A stretch of DNA of 64,000 bases, from positions 16,377,049 to 16,441,048 of the forward strand of contig OX463854.1 in the NCBI GenBank assembly GCA_949825065.1, written 5' to 3'. How positions within the stretch are numbered: position 1 is the stretch's first letter; each line of letters begins with the position of its first letter. Source of the DNA: Odontocerum albicorne. Lineage: Eukaryota; Arthropoda; Insecta; Trichoptera; Odontoceridae. The position numbers and the translations under genes are program-made. This document shows, in pieces, positions 54,440 through 64,000 of this stretch. Below the pieces are notes generated by a model. It saw nothing but the letters and a program-made list of their open reading frames with translations, had not been told where the DNA came from and ran no database searches.

Positions 54440-54780
54440 CGAACACTAATGCTTTCATTCTCGAAGAAATGAGGGGCACCGACAGATTGGGGAAAATATG
54501 CCTTCGACAAATCATCCGATTTTTCGGGCACATTGCTCTTGGCCAAGGAGACAGTTCATATAGGCTTGTGGTAACTGAAAGTATAGAAGAACTAGGCGCA
54601 AGAGGAATGATCCAAATGCGTTGGACTAACCAAGTGAGAGACGCAACTGGACTACCCTTAATGACTACTCTTCGAACCGCGGAAGCAGATATGAATGAAG
54701 AAAAGTCGCCAAGGGAGACTATCATGGGAGTCACGGTGCTCAGTCATAAGCTTCACGACAATAATGATGAACTAAAATGA
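54440..54780 (+). pseudogene. Non-LTR C-terminal tail, RTE-like
   Basis: One frame is open for over 100 codons: MRGTDRLGKICLRQIIRFF, then GHIALGQGDSSYRLVVTES and IEELGARGMIQMRWTNQV. It continues RDATGLPLMTTLRTAEA and IMGVTVLSHKLHDNNDE to a stop. The FGHI-R---L--LV--G-IE--R-RG---RW-D-V---TG pattern is the post-RT region of RTE-like elements. This is the best-preserved tail in the window and so probably among the younger ones. The RT itself is absent. Confidence 0.8.
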
Positions 54781-57379
54781 AATAAATCGAAAAGGTTTTA
54801 GACATCTTAATGTATTGTAGTTTAATTTGAACTAATTATTATTTAACATTAATTTTATTAAAATGATGATGTATAATTTGAGAAATAAAATTATATCTCA
54901 AACTGTCGGAACTAAATTTTCTCCTGACGGGACACTTGAAATTGAATATTAATTCTACGGGAGAGGACCTTTTTATTGAATGTTTTATTCAACGTGTGCT
55001 TTTGACGTCTTCCAGGTATATCCTTATTTCTATTAAAATGAAGGTTGAATAATTGAGAAGATGACTATAATATTCATATATAACGGACAAACCTTTGTTT
55101 CTCAGAACCTTTTCCCTTCATGTGATGGACCTAAAGAAGGGGCACTGATAACACTTCCAATATTACTGCCGTAAAAAAATATCACTTGAAGATTTTCCAT
55201 ATTCTTACGACTTTTTCGTGCAATTCAAAATCATCTTTCAAATAAGTATAATGTAATTTTCCAAGCAAGAAACTTCTGATGTATTCTTTTGAAATTCTCA
55301 TTCTTCCTGTGTGAACTAGAACACTACGTAAATAGCAAATTTGCGATAAATTTTGTTGCATCAAGACGTTCTAGAGGCATGTGCTCACAATGTTTCTTTT
55401 ATATATTTTTTATTTTAAAGGACACTTACAGGGAATTACTTAATAAATACATATTACAAACAGATCATTTCTAAATAAATCCAAATAATTAGATTCCAAT
55501 TACTTGTGTTCATATTAGTCATGCCATGCAGGTCAGTGAAAATAGTAGATAGAGAGAAAAAACACTTATGTTATTCTTCTGTCAATTTTGTCACCATCCT
55601 CCTAAACCCTGACAACTTTGAACTAAATACTATATGTCCACACCCGAGTAAGCTATATTATTGCACTCTCGACAAATTCTCACAAATGGGTTATAGAAGC
55701 CTGTGTTATTCATAAATATAGTTACCTTTAACAAGATTATTTTTCTCGTATGGTATTTTCTCTTCATATTCGCAAGACAACATTATCTTCGGCCAAAGAT
55801 CTTCTAATAAGGTCGCGGCGGTGTTCCTGCAAATCGAATGAAATCCCGTTAAAAGTGGCAAAACAAATTATCCTTAATTGCAATGATACAGCTGCAGAAA
55901 GACTGTCTGATGGGCGTAGAGAAATTTACTTTTTTATTCGATGACTAAAATTCAATATACACCTATTGTCATGTTTCTGACACATTGTTAAGTGTAAAAT
56001 TTCGAAAAATATGTTTTTTTTTAATAATTATCAAATAGGAAATACGCATCTCTGGTAATAATTTGGTAGTGATACTTAAACTAGAAATACTTTTTTCACA
56101 CAGTCAAAAAATATATGAGTCCAGATGCATGAATATTGCAAGGAATTACAACTTTAAAGTAGAACTATCTCAGAAACAATGTAAGTTTGCCAATTTGTGC
56201 CAGACACCCTACTAACATATACACTCTTGATGAAAATAATTCGAGTTTTTTTCTCTGTTATCATAAAGTAACTTTTATATTTGATCGTGAATTGACATAT
56301 TATACGTTTATAACAATATATGCCTTGTAAAATATCTAATTATTCTACCCACTTTTGTTTACTTTCGTATTCTTGTCAATCTAATAAAGGGTTTCTAGGA
56401 ATTTTTTACAAATTTGTGTATATTTTCATCCGTTTTAAATGCGAGTATTTTATCAAATTTTAAGGCAGAATTCTGGCAATTTTACCGTAAAGAGAGGTTG
56501 AATCTTAAAATATTAACAATTCAAATATATTCGTTTAGAATGAATACGAAGGCCTTATTAAAAAAACAAAGCAAAATCCTGGCAGAATGAAAAGCAGGAA
56601 TATGAACAATTTTGAGATATACAGAAAACAACTTAAATTATTTTTTTAATATAAGAAGATGAATGAACATCCTCAATTTTGTTTTAAATTGCATGTACGG
56701 AGTTGAATTATGTACGACATCTTTAACACAATTCAACTCCATACTTATTTTAATAAAAACCAGAAACTGATGCAAACTGCATCAACTTATTTGGAAGTTT
56801 ATTTAGTAAGGTATTATTGAGTGATTGTCTTTAAAACGCATGAAATGGACATTTTTTCATGTTTCTAAGACATAAAATACCTTCAGCTGTTAAAAATGCT
56901 TTTTAAATTGACTTTTTTCTTCATGATAACAGAAGCTTCTTTGGAGTAACTTAGGACATAAGAGATATTAAATACCCACTGATAATATTTTATTCTCATT
57001 ATTCTTCAATCAATGGTTGAAAATAATTTGCGTCGCAAACATTTTTCAAATATAGATTTAGTGAAAGAGGATTGAATATTTTATCATCTCCCAAGAGTTT
57101 TTCTCCTCCCGACGACGCCTCAAGTTTTTAAGTTTACTCCAGCAAATTCAACATTGATGGTTCCGACTATATTTGGAAAACATTTTTTTCTCACTTATGT
57201 TTCTCTCTTAACAGATTTTCCAAATTCTGTTTACATTAGGCAAGAATTAGAGACGCATACTCATTATTCTTTCACAGATAAACAAATATCGAATTGATTT
57301 AAAAAAAGGAATAAACCTGATTTTCACAGACGTTTCGCAGTTTTCATATGATCCAGTTTGAAGATCATACATATCATCA
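54781..57379. other. Gene-poor AT-rich stretch
   Basis: No element recognised in ~2.6 kb. A perfect 10-bp inverted repeat, GGAGTTGAAT and ATTCAACTCC, lies at 56699-56708 and 56731-56740. Confidence 0.45.
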
Positions 57380-57530
57380 CGCCGCCTGCCTATCAGGTTA
57401 CGCACAAAGAAGAGAGCGCCAGACTTTCCAATCGCGACACGCATCTCTTGCCTCTTCTATATCCATACTTCTACAATTTCTCTGACTTTTTACGTTTCTT
57501 CCTTTCCACGATTTTCATGGATCTGAATAC
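57380..57530 (-). pseudogene. N1 non-LTR terminal remnant
   Basis: The minus strand reads MDIEEARDACRDWKVWRSLL, preceded by KSEKL-type sequence, and ends near GGCGGCGTGATG. It equals the last ~45 codons of N1 with two stops. Confidence 0.7.
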
Positions 57531-57676
57531 GAAATTTCTTTAAAAAAATGCTGGTAAACATTTTATGCCATGTAATTTCTTTACATTCTAATATACAAGA
57601 GTTATTTTGAATTAGAGTTAAATATGTTATTATAAAAGAATATGGCGTTTTTACCGCCCACAGGAAGAGTCACATA

Positions 57677-57745
57677 CTACCTTGATCAAAAAGTTTTAGG
57701 ACCGGCCACCGTGTGGCGCTGTCAGTCACCCGATTGGAATTCTTT
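57677..57745 (+). mobile_element. Detached left end of mariner-2
   Basis: CTACCTTGATCAAAAAGTTT, TAGGACCGGCCACCGTGTGG and CTGTCAGTCACCCGATTGGA match the first 69 bp of the element at 58183, with TA before it. The match ends abruptly after GGAATTCTTT. Confidence 0.85.
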
Positions 57746-58182
57746 CGGAGACCGGAGTGATGGGAACGCTTTTTTTCTTTCCTGATCCTTTTCGTGTCAG
57801 TGTATCAGAATACAATCTGACTTTTTTACGTTTTGAGATCTATTGACGTTTTATAATCTTTGTAAAGTTATTTGCGGGTTTATTTTACAGAGGGAACTTC
57901 TTTATATAAGTACCGGTTATTTATTTGATTAACAAAACACGTTTACTTTTTTGTTTATCTTTAAACCAAAAAATATTTTATTGAACGCAATAAATTAGAC
58001 TCGAAACTTGTGATACATTTTAAGTATTTTTTTAAAATTTTGCTTTTGATGTAACCTTTACAGTCTGCTGGGTTAAGGTAATTAATTACACAGGTCTACA
58101 ATGTTTGATTTTTGTCTGGAGTTACCAGGCAATTTATTATTCAAAACAAATATTAACACTGATTTTTTTTACTTAGAGAGTA

Positions 58183-59107
58183 CTACCTTGATCAAAAAGT
58201 TTTAGGGCCGACCAGCGTGTGACGCTGTCAGTCACCCGATTGGAATTCTTTTTTTGTTAGGTTACCACATCTATCATTTAAACTTCCCTCCAAATTTCAG
58301 CGTCATAGCTTAACATTTGTAAAAGTTACGCTGTACTGAGTACATCTACTTTTGTGCGTGTTTTCGATTTTTTACAAGTTTGAAAAAGGCATCAACTGTG
58401 CATCAACGAGTTTGCATTAAATTTTGTGTGGAAAAACGGATTTAACGGTCAGCAGACCTTGGAAATGTTGGAGAAGTGTTTTTTGGTGGCACGAACGCTT
58501 CAGAAGTGGTCGTGAGACGGTCGAGGATGACAAACACAGTGGCAGTGGAAAACCGATGAAAACATCGATAAAATCAAATAAATGTTGGCCGAAAACCGCA
58601 AATTGACCATTAGAGAGCTGGCAGAGGACTTGAACATCGCTTATGAATCCGCTCAAGACATTTTGGTTAGTGATTTGAACCTCAGATGTGTCGCTGCAAA
58701 ACTGGTGCCGAAACACCTCAATTTCATGCAAAAAAAGGACCGCGTTGAAATCTCGAAAGACATGATTTCCATGAGTTTTTGACCAAAAACAACATGAATA
58801 CTATCCAGCAGCCTTCGAATTCACCTGATCTTGCTCCCTGCACCTTTTTCCTGTTCAACCGACTTAAAAAACCGCTTCGCGGAACGCGTTACAGCACCCG
58901 AGAGGATGTCATGAAAAAATCAAAAACGGCTCTAATGGGCATACCGAAAATTGAGTACCAGCAGTGTTTCGAGAATTGGATCAAGCGCTGGCGTAAGTGC
59001 GTTGCAGTCGATGTGGAGTACTTTGAAGGGGAACGTATCGATTTTGATTAATAAACTTGTATTTTCGATTTTATGAATAAAGTCCTAAAACTTTTTGATC
59101 AAGGTAG
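58183..59107 (+). mobile_element. Mariner-2, internally deleted
   Basis: Perfect inverted ends CTACCTTGATCAAAAAGTTT and AAACTTTTTGATCAAGGTAG, with TA at 58181-58182 and 59108-59109. The 925-bp length indicates a ~350-400 bp internal loss. It belongs to a different mariner lineage from copies A-C. Confidence 0.9.
58396..59051 (+). pseudogene. Mariner-2 transposase, inactive
   Basis: The reading begins VHQRVCIKFCVEK without a visible ATG. It changes frame through FRSGRETVEDDKHSGSGKPM and NRKLTIRELAEDLNIAYESA to RCVAAKLVPKHLNFMQKKD and VEISKDMIS, giving both helix-turn-helix motifs. It then jumps to FLTKNNMNTIQQPSNSPDL, so the middle with the first two catalytic aspartates (GDETW and HHDNAP) is absent. 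The third-aspartate motif reads APCTFFLF where the family has APCDFFLF, a D to T change. The C-terminus (CFENWIKRWRKCVAVDVEYF) is complete to the TAA at 59051. No catalysis is possible. Confidence 0.85.
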
Positions 59108-59473
59108 TATCCCGGTTGGTTACGAAAACAAAGATAAGGTCCAACTTGTGTCTTGTTTTATCAGAAGTGTGTATTGTACAGTAACCCAAACGAAAAAAAA
59201 TCGATATATTGTGATTCTTTTACAATGTCAGGTTATTTATTACTGTTTTATTTTAACTTTTGATTTTATGTATCTCTAATGTTTCTAATTTCATTGTTTT
59301 GTGTAACTTATGTGACATACGTGTAACATATATGGGCATTTTAACTCTTTTTGAAATTGTGATTTGTCTCTATTATATCAAATTCTGAAAAGTTGATATT
59401 GGATAGGCAACGCTTATATTCTTGTATCCTAGTGGCATGGGTCCTTCCTCTGTCTTATTTCAATATTTATATA

Positions 59474-59670
59474 TAACGACCTCCGTGGCCTAGTTGGTAA
59501 GACCCGAATATTGCGCGTTCGATTCCGTCGGATCCCAGATTAAAAAAAAAAAGGATTCTAGTCTGGTTGGTTTTCACCTGAGCCCTCTTGAACATCTTTC
59601 TGGTTGGTTGGAAGATATGGCAATAGGCCATCCAGGTTGTACTATATATAATGAAAGTATAATACAATAC
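59474..59670 (+). mobile_element. SINE-A, full length with TSD
   Basis: Head GACCTCCGTGGCCTAGTTGG and TAAGACC, B box GTTCGATTCCGTCGGATCCC, A-rich link, CATCTTTCTGGTTGGTTGGA, AGGCCATCCAGGTTGTACTA and GAAAGTATAATACAATA. CAATATTT occurs at 59461-59468 and ~59670-59677, a plausible TSD. Probably the youngest SINE-A here. Confidence 0.85.
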
Positions 59671-60435
59671 AATATTTGTACTTTCACAAGTACATTATAT
59701 TTCATAGACACTGTTCTTTTGTAGTTTATTTCGCTTTTCTATGTTGAAAAAAACATTACCTATATATATACATCTCGTCGGCATGATGTTTATTTCTAAT
59801 TTCTCTTCACATCATTTTTTCCTCTGGTTCAATGATTGTTTATCCTACGGTATAAAGTAGTCAACGTTCTTTACTTCTGATATACTCTCTATATCAGTAT
59901 TTAATCCACAGACTTAAATCGACACACATCCCTCTTTTCTATCATAAATACGAGTGAGGTTACAAAACGTTTCTCGCTCTTGTCCCATTGTTTAAGATTT
60001 GTTTATACCTCTCGCTTCACCCCAAGTACATTTAAGGTATTTTGACATTTTTATCCCCTTTTTTGAAAAAGGGTCAGTCGATAAAATAGACCTTTACTTT
60101 GAAAATATATTAAATAAGAACGAAATATATATTCCAGTTAAAATTTCACCCTCTTCCTCTTTTGGTCGCATTTTTGTATACATTAAATGTTATGTTGGAG
60201 ATATTTTAGGGGGGCGACTTTGAAGTTACACTTGGTCATAAAACGGCAAGTATTTAAAAAAAATCGTCAATTGATAATCATAAGGGTATTTATTTATTGG
60301 TAGCTTCTCGATTGAAAATTCTTGATTGAACTCTGTTATAAAGAAATATAAGTTTATTTAATTGATTCCTGCAACTTCTTGGGCGTGTACCTATTTCACT
60401 TTAAAAGTTAGTGGGAAAATGATAAATTAAACTAT

Positions 60436-60745
60436 TGACGACTTCTGTGATCAATACGCTTGTCTTCCAATTGAGGGTTTCGGGTGCGAGTCTCAACAGT
60501 ACCAGGAAAAAAATTAAAAAAGCTTCCCAGCCTGATAAATTACTTCGTATACTGACAATACTCCCGCGCTTGGTGTGTGCGAGTGTTTTTACGATAGTAT
60601 TTCCAAGTGCGATGATAAACCGCGAGTTCCAGGACCGCTCCAGTGATTCTAAAACACTAAGGCTTGATTAATAGGGTGAGAGACAATGTTGTCTCCCAGC
60701 CACGCTCTTCAATTAATCATTACGTTGAAGGGTATCATACAAATA
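60436..60745 (+). mobile_element. SINE-B, full length
   Basis: GACTTCTGTGATCAATACGC, CTTGTCTTCCAATTGAGGGT, B box GGGTGCGAGTCTCAACAGTA, CTGACAATACTCCCGCGCTT, CGCGAGTTCCAGGACCGCTC, GAGACAATGTTGTCTCCCAG and GAAGGGTATCATACAAATAA. Confidence 0.85.
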
Positions 60746-60792
60746 ATATAATGTGCCAGAGACTTCGATTTTAACTTTGTGGAATTCCATAT

Positions 60793-60961
60793 TAGAATAT
60801 TCAACAATAAATAATTTTTTTTATTTCACTGATTACATTTATCCCGGCTACTCGTGATTCTACCTCCTATCCCGAGGCTCTCTTCAGACCTGAAACACGT
60901 GTAGCGGGAATTTATGTGATTAGTAGAATAAAAAGTAATTTATTGTTAAATAAATATTCTA
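60793..60961. mobile_element. Foldback MITE family F, full copy
   Basis: TAGAATATTCAACAATAAAT at the left and the inverse TAGAATATTTATTTAACAAT at the right, with arms extending inward to ATCCCGGCTAC and GTAGCGGGAAT. The loop has CTCCTATCCCGAGGCTCTC. Related to 375-490. Non-coding. Confidence 0.75.
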
Positions 60962-61024
60962 GAAAAATAAAAATATTTTTTAATAGTGTATCACATTTTG
61001 CTTTATCTTTATTATTAATTCGCT

Positions 61025-61485
61025 CCGTGCCTACTCCTATTACACTTAATTCGAAAGCTCGGTTACTGGAACCGAAGACAATATTGTCACCTGACCACAC
61101 TATTCAAAATCTCCGATTCGCCAATCCGAATATGTTAAGTACCGTACATATTTATGAATTTGGTTATGTTTTAGAATTCTTGTTTTTTTTTTTTAAATTA
61201 TATATTATTGATTTTTTTTTAATTTGTTCTAGGTGAGGATCCAAGCTGTTTCCACCCAGTGTCACTTGTCTCAAAAAAACTACTGCTTGCTGCTTACGTC
61301 GTCTTGAAACTTCTGGTCAGTATGTAGAACATCTCTTAACTTTCCCATAATTAATTTCATTAAGATTTACTGCCGCAATTCATTGTTTTGCGCAACACAC
61401 AAAAACATCTGGCTCTCAACCGTCGTAAATCATAGAGAGCAGCAACTGTCGTTAATCTATCACAGGGCACGCTCACCAATAATCC
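61025..61485 (+). repeat. Duplicon X, copy 2
   Basis: Parallels 28412-28862 end to end. It contains the SINE-B 3' third (GGTTACTGGAACCGAAGACA, ATATGTTAAGTACCGTACAT), then TTTGTTCTAGGTGAGGATCC, CCCATAATTAATTTCATTAA and CTGTCGTTAATCTATCACAG. Here no SINE-B head precedes it. Confidence 0.8.
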
Positions 61486-62256
61486 GGCGCGTGCCGCACT
61501 ATTTATTTCCACGATAGCCGCCCGACCGTTTGTCCGCATATCAACCAGTCCTCTTTTACTAACTACGGGTATCTATCTCGAAAGCGTACACCAGTTATTT
61601 TGACTGTAATTACTATATAATTCTGAATATTATTTCACTTGCTTCTTTAATTAATATTGGTACTTTTTAATTGTTTTAGTTCTGTGTTTTCCTTCATTTA
61701 ATATATTTCTTCTCACCTACAACGTCCTATTTCGTAGAGAACTGCTTTTATTTATTATTTTTGCGTCGGTTCAACTCACGAAATTATTGTTAAAAAGCAA
61801 TTTATTTCAACCAACCAGCTTTACTTAGATACATTAAGTTGTTTTAATCAATGACAGATTTAACTAATATTTTTTTAATTCAAGAAGCTTGAGCTCACTT
61901 AGGGAGAGTCGCCAGGTAGAACGGCCTTCAGGAGTTTTCTCTCTAAACAGCGCTTTATAAATTGTCATTTTATTATTATTAAAAATAAAACAAATAAATG
62001 ACTAATTTCTTAATAATAATGGTTGAACTAGAGGAAAAGGATAAGGACGGGAAAATTAGGATGAAAATATATTTTTCCAATTCACTCTTGAACGTGAATA
62101 AGTATGGTGCACATCTGATAACACTTGGACGTTATCTATTCCTTTTTTTTTCTTGGTATGTCGTCGAATATTAGTTTGTAATCTGTCATTGAATTCATCA
62201 GTTTCATCATTTGGTTTTATAGTGCCAGGAGCATAAATACTTGAACTGAACAGTAT
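61486..62256. other. Unassigned DNA
   Basis: No gene recognised. Confidence 0.4.
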
Positions 62257-62755
62257 CAGAATCTGCCAAGATGATAGTCCACAACAGTATTTTAATACCA
62301 ACTTTGATATATGCGAGTGATATATGGACGTGGAACAAATCTGAAAAGAGCCGAATAAATGTTGTAGAAATGCACTGTGCACGTTAAGGTATACACGGGG
62401 CAACAGTGTATGACAGAATACGAATTGAAATAATTAGGGATGAAAATGAATTTAAAAGTTATGTATTGAGTAAGATGAAGAATAACACTCTGAATTGGTT
62501 TGGGCACGTGGAACGAATGAATGAAGAATGACAAATAAAACAAATGTACAGTGCGAATGTGAGTGAAAGTTTTAATAGAAAATGTCCAAGGAATTACGGT
62601 TGGATCAAGTGACTAACATTTCGAAAGAAGGAAATGCAAAAAGATAAATTGTAGGATTTGTATCGATGTAAAAAAGATGCAAGATGTGTGTCGCGACAGA
62701 AAAATCTGGCGCTCTCACCTCTCTACCTACCTCGATATGGAAACAGCGTGATGTA
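62257..62755 (+). pseudogene. N1 non-LTR 3' remnant
   Basis: Begins AATCTGCCAAGATGATAGTC like the copy at 25512. Readable pieces are LIPTLIYASDIWTWNKSEKS, NVVEMHCAR, TVYDRIRIEIIRDENEF, VLSKMKNNTLNWFGHVERMN and KMQDVCRDRKIWRSHLST. It terminates at GGAAACAGCGTGATGTATG. Dispersed stops and indels. Confidence 0.8.
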
Positions 62756-62812
62756 TGTATAACGTGTTTTCAACGTCTTAAATAATTATACTCATACCAC
62801 GCGCCATCACGC

Positions 62813-63142
62813 ATGGCCTTCGACACCACTCCTATCTACTCGTACTTACGTAGAACAAGATCTAAAGCCATAATTAAGTGGAATCATCCACATATGGAAC
62901 TCGCTGAACAGTTACCAGTGCCTTCTCTCGACGAACTATGCAACATGCGGTCTGACCACTCGAGATGTATAGCAATGTGGCCTGGAGCTGATGCAGTAAT
63001 GCACGGCACGCTTCCAATATTAATATCAAGTGATCGTAATGTGATTATGTCATCGCACCAAAATACCAGATCCGTTATGTGTATCCATATTAGTTTAAGT
63101 ACATCCTTTATTTCGTATGCAATTAATGAGTCAATAAACTAA
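62813..63142 (+). CDS. Unrecognised 109-codon ORF
   Basis: ATG to TAA, reading MAFDTTPIYSYLRRTRSKAI, then KWNHPHMELAEQLPVPSLDE. The first ~70 residues have mixed, protein-like composition (W, H, P, acidic and basic residues). The last part is Ser/Ile-rich like random AT-rich DNA. It starts 57 bp after the N1 remnant. I recognise no domain, signal peptide or membrane segment, and no splice context could be tested. It may be a decayed piece of an unidentified element. Confidence 0.2.
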   Translation: MAFDTTPIYSYLRRTRSKAIIKWNHPHMELAEQLPVPSLDELCNMRSDHSRCIAMWPGADAVMHGTLPILISSDRNVIMSSHQNTRSVMCIHISLSTSFISYAINESIN

Positions 63143-63534
63143 TTATTCATTCATTTTCGAGAAACTAAATGTTCTTTAGTATAGTATTTCAAGTGTTTGC
63201 CCAGCTAAACAAATATTTACACCATACGCTGCTTAGCAGTCACCAACTTTGGCTGATAGCCTCATCATCATTTTAAACCTTTTTATTTATACTCTCCCGA
63301 ATATGGGCGTCTCTTTAACTTCTTCAAAATCGTTTGTCCATTGTATATCTACAAACGAACTCTCAATTTCAAGTCTATTATACAACATGTTTCTTTCCTA
63401 ATGTTTCTTTCCTTCTTACCATCCCCTCATTTTATTTTGATTGATGTTATTCACATTAATGTATTGTCCATGAATTTTGTAAAGGTGAATAATTATTTCA
63501 ATATTTTTTGCAACCATGTTACTTCTTTATTTAC

Positions 63535-63595
63535 TATTGTATGGTTAGTTGGAAGAGATTTCCACCTGGTAATAAGATAAATAAATACTTGTATA
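63535..63595 (+). mobile_element. SINE-A-type 3' tail
   Basis: GTATGGTTAGTTGGAAGAGA, TTTCCACCTGGTAATAAGAT and AAATAAATAC, with the head not visible. The simple-repeat ending resembles the copy at 42150. Confidence 0.55.
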
Positions 63596-63839
63596 TCGTT
63601 TGCTGTCACATTGTTTTCCATTTTACATATATGACTTGGACCTTTAGTGTGTAGTCCAATATTTTGAAAATAATGGATAAGCTGGAGAGATTCAAAAAGG
63701 TTTGCATCCTAAATACATTTAATCTAAGGAAGGATGACCGCGTGTCAGAAATTTGGAAGAGCCTTCAATGGCTTTAAAGCAGGCAGCAAAATAAATTTTA
63801 CATTTTGTCAAAATTATTTTGCGTGTTTAACAATCCCAA

Positions 63840-64000
63840 TTCTCGTTCATATCTTCGAGAAAAATTCCAGTTTCTTTTAGAACACAGACGTTCTATACGA
63901 TTAAGCTATGAGAGACTTTTTTGCATACTGATACATCACATCACGCTTTACACATCTTTATTTGCGGTTCATTCGGCGCGACTGTGGGACAAACTTCCAA
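63840..64000 (+). pseudogene. CR1-like non-LTR C-terminus, runs off the window
   Basis: The final frame reads HITLYTSLFAVHSARLWDKL followed by P. The R-N--Y--SF---ARLWN-LP motif is the extreme C-terminus of CR1/Jockey-type polyproteins. Upstream LEHRRSIRLS is less clear. The 3' UTR would lie beyond the window. Confidence 0.6.

Overview
The window reads as nuclear DNA of an arthropod, most likely an insect. It is roughly two-thirds A+T by eye and has no operons, Shine-Dalgarno sites or dense ORFs. Its recognisable content is typical of insect repeats: mariner, pogo and hAT DNA transposons, RTE-like and CR1-like non-LTR retrotransposons, tRNA-derived SINEs and foldback MITEs. I could not name a species. 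I found no exon of a host protein-coding gene and no intact tRNA or rRNA gene, so this looks like intergenic or intronic repeat-rich DNA.

Layout. 0-5 kb: a 100-bp tandem array built on SINE heads, a TA-flanked MITE, a deleted mariner and an inverted non-LTR remnant. 5-11 kb: SINEs, foldback elements including a 586-bp palindrome, a 144-bp MITE and decayed non-LTR 3' ends. 11.3-14.4 kb: a deleted mariner beside a 2.1-kb 5'-truncated RTE-like element with a 14-bp target-site duplication (TSD). 15-26 kb: a CR1-like 3' end, a second deleted mariner, a foldback element inserted into a non-LTR remnant, and a pogo-like derivative with a short DNA-binding ORF. 26-37 kb: SINEs, a hAT element with a transposase C-terminus, a foldback element carrying a nested hAT MITE, and a 68-bp tandem repeat. 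37-46 kb: sparse, with second copies of two MITEs. 46-64 kb: SINEs, non-LTR tails, a third deleted copy of the first mariner, a different mariner with a detached sister end, a second copy of a ~450-bp SINE-containing duplicon, and a CR1-like C-terminus running off the window.

Nothing here looks capable of autonomous movement: every transposase or reverse transcriptase ORF is broken, internally deleted or missing catalytic residues. The SINEs fall into three families, called SINE-A, SINE-B and SINE-C here. Decayed non-LTR 3' ends of one family, called N1 here, occur at least a dozen times.

The two signals I find least explained are (i) a short retroelement-like family built around CTGATGATG...GAAACCGGT, often as head-to-head inverted dimers with 12-13-bp TSDs, and (ii) an octamer TACTCGTA/TACGAGTA, counted by hand at about 27 sites against roughly 2-3 expected from base composition.
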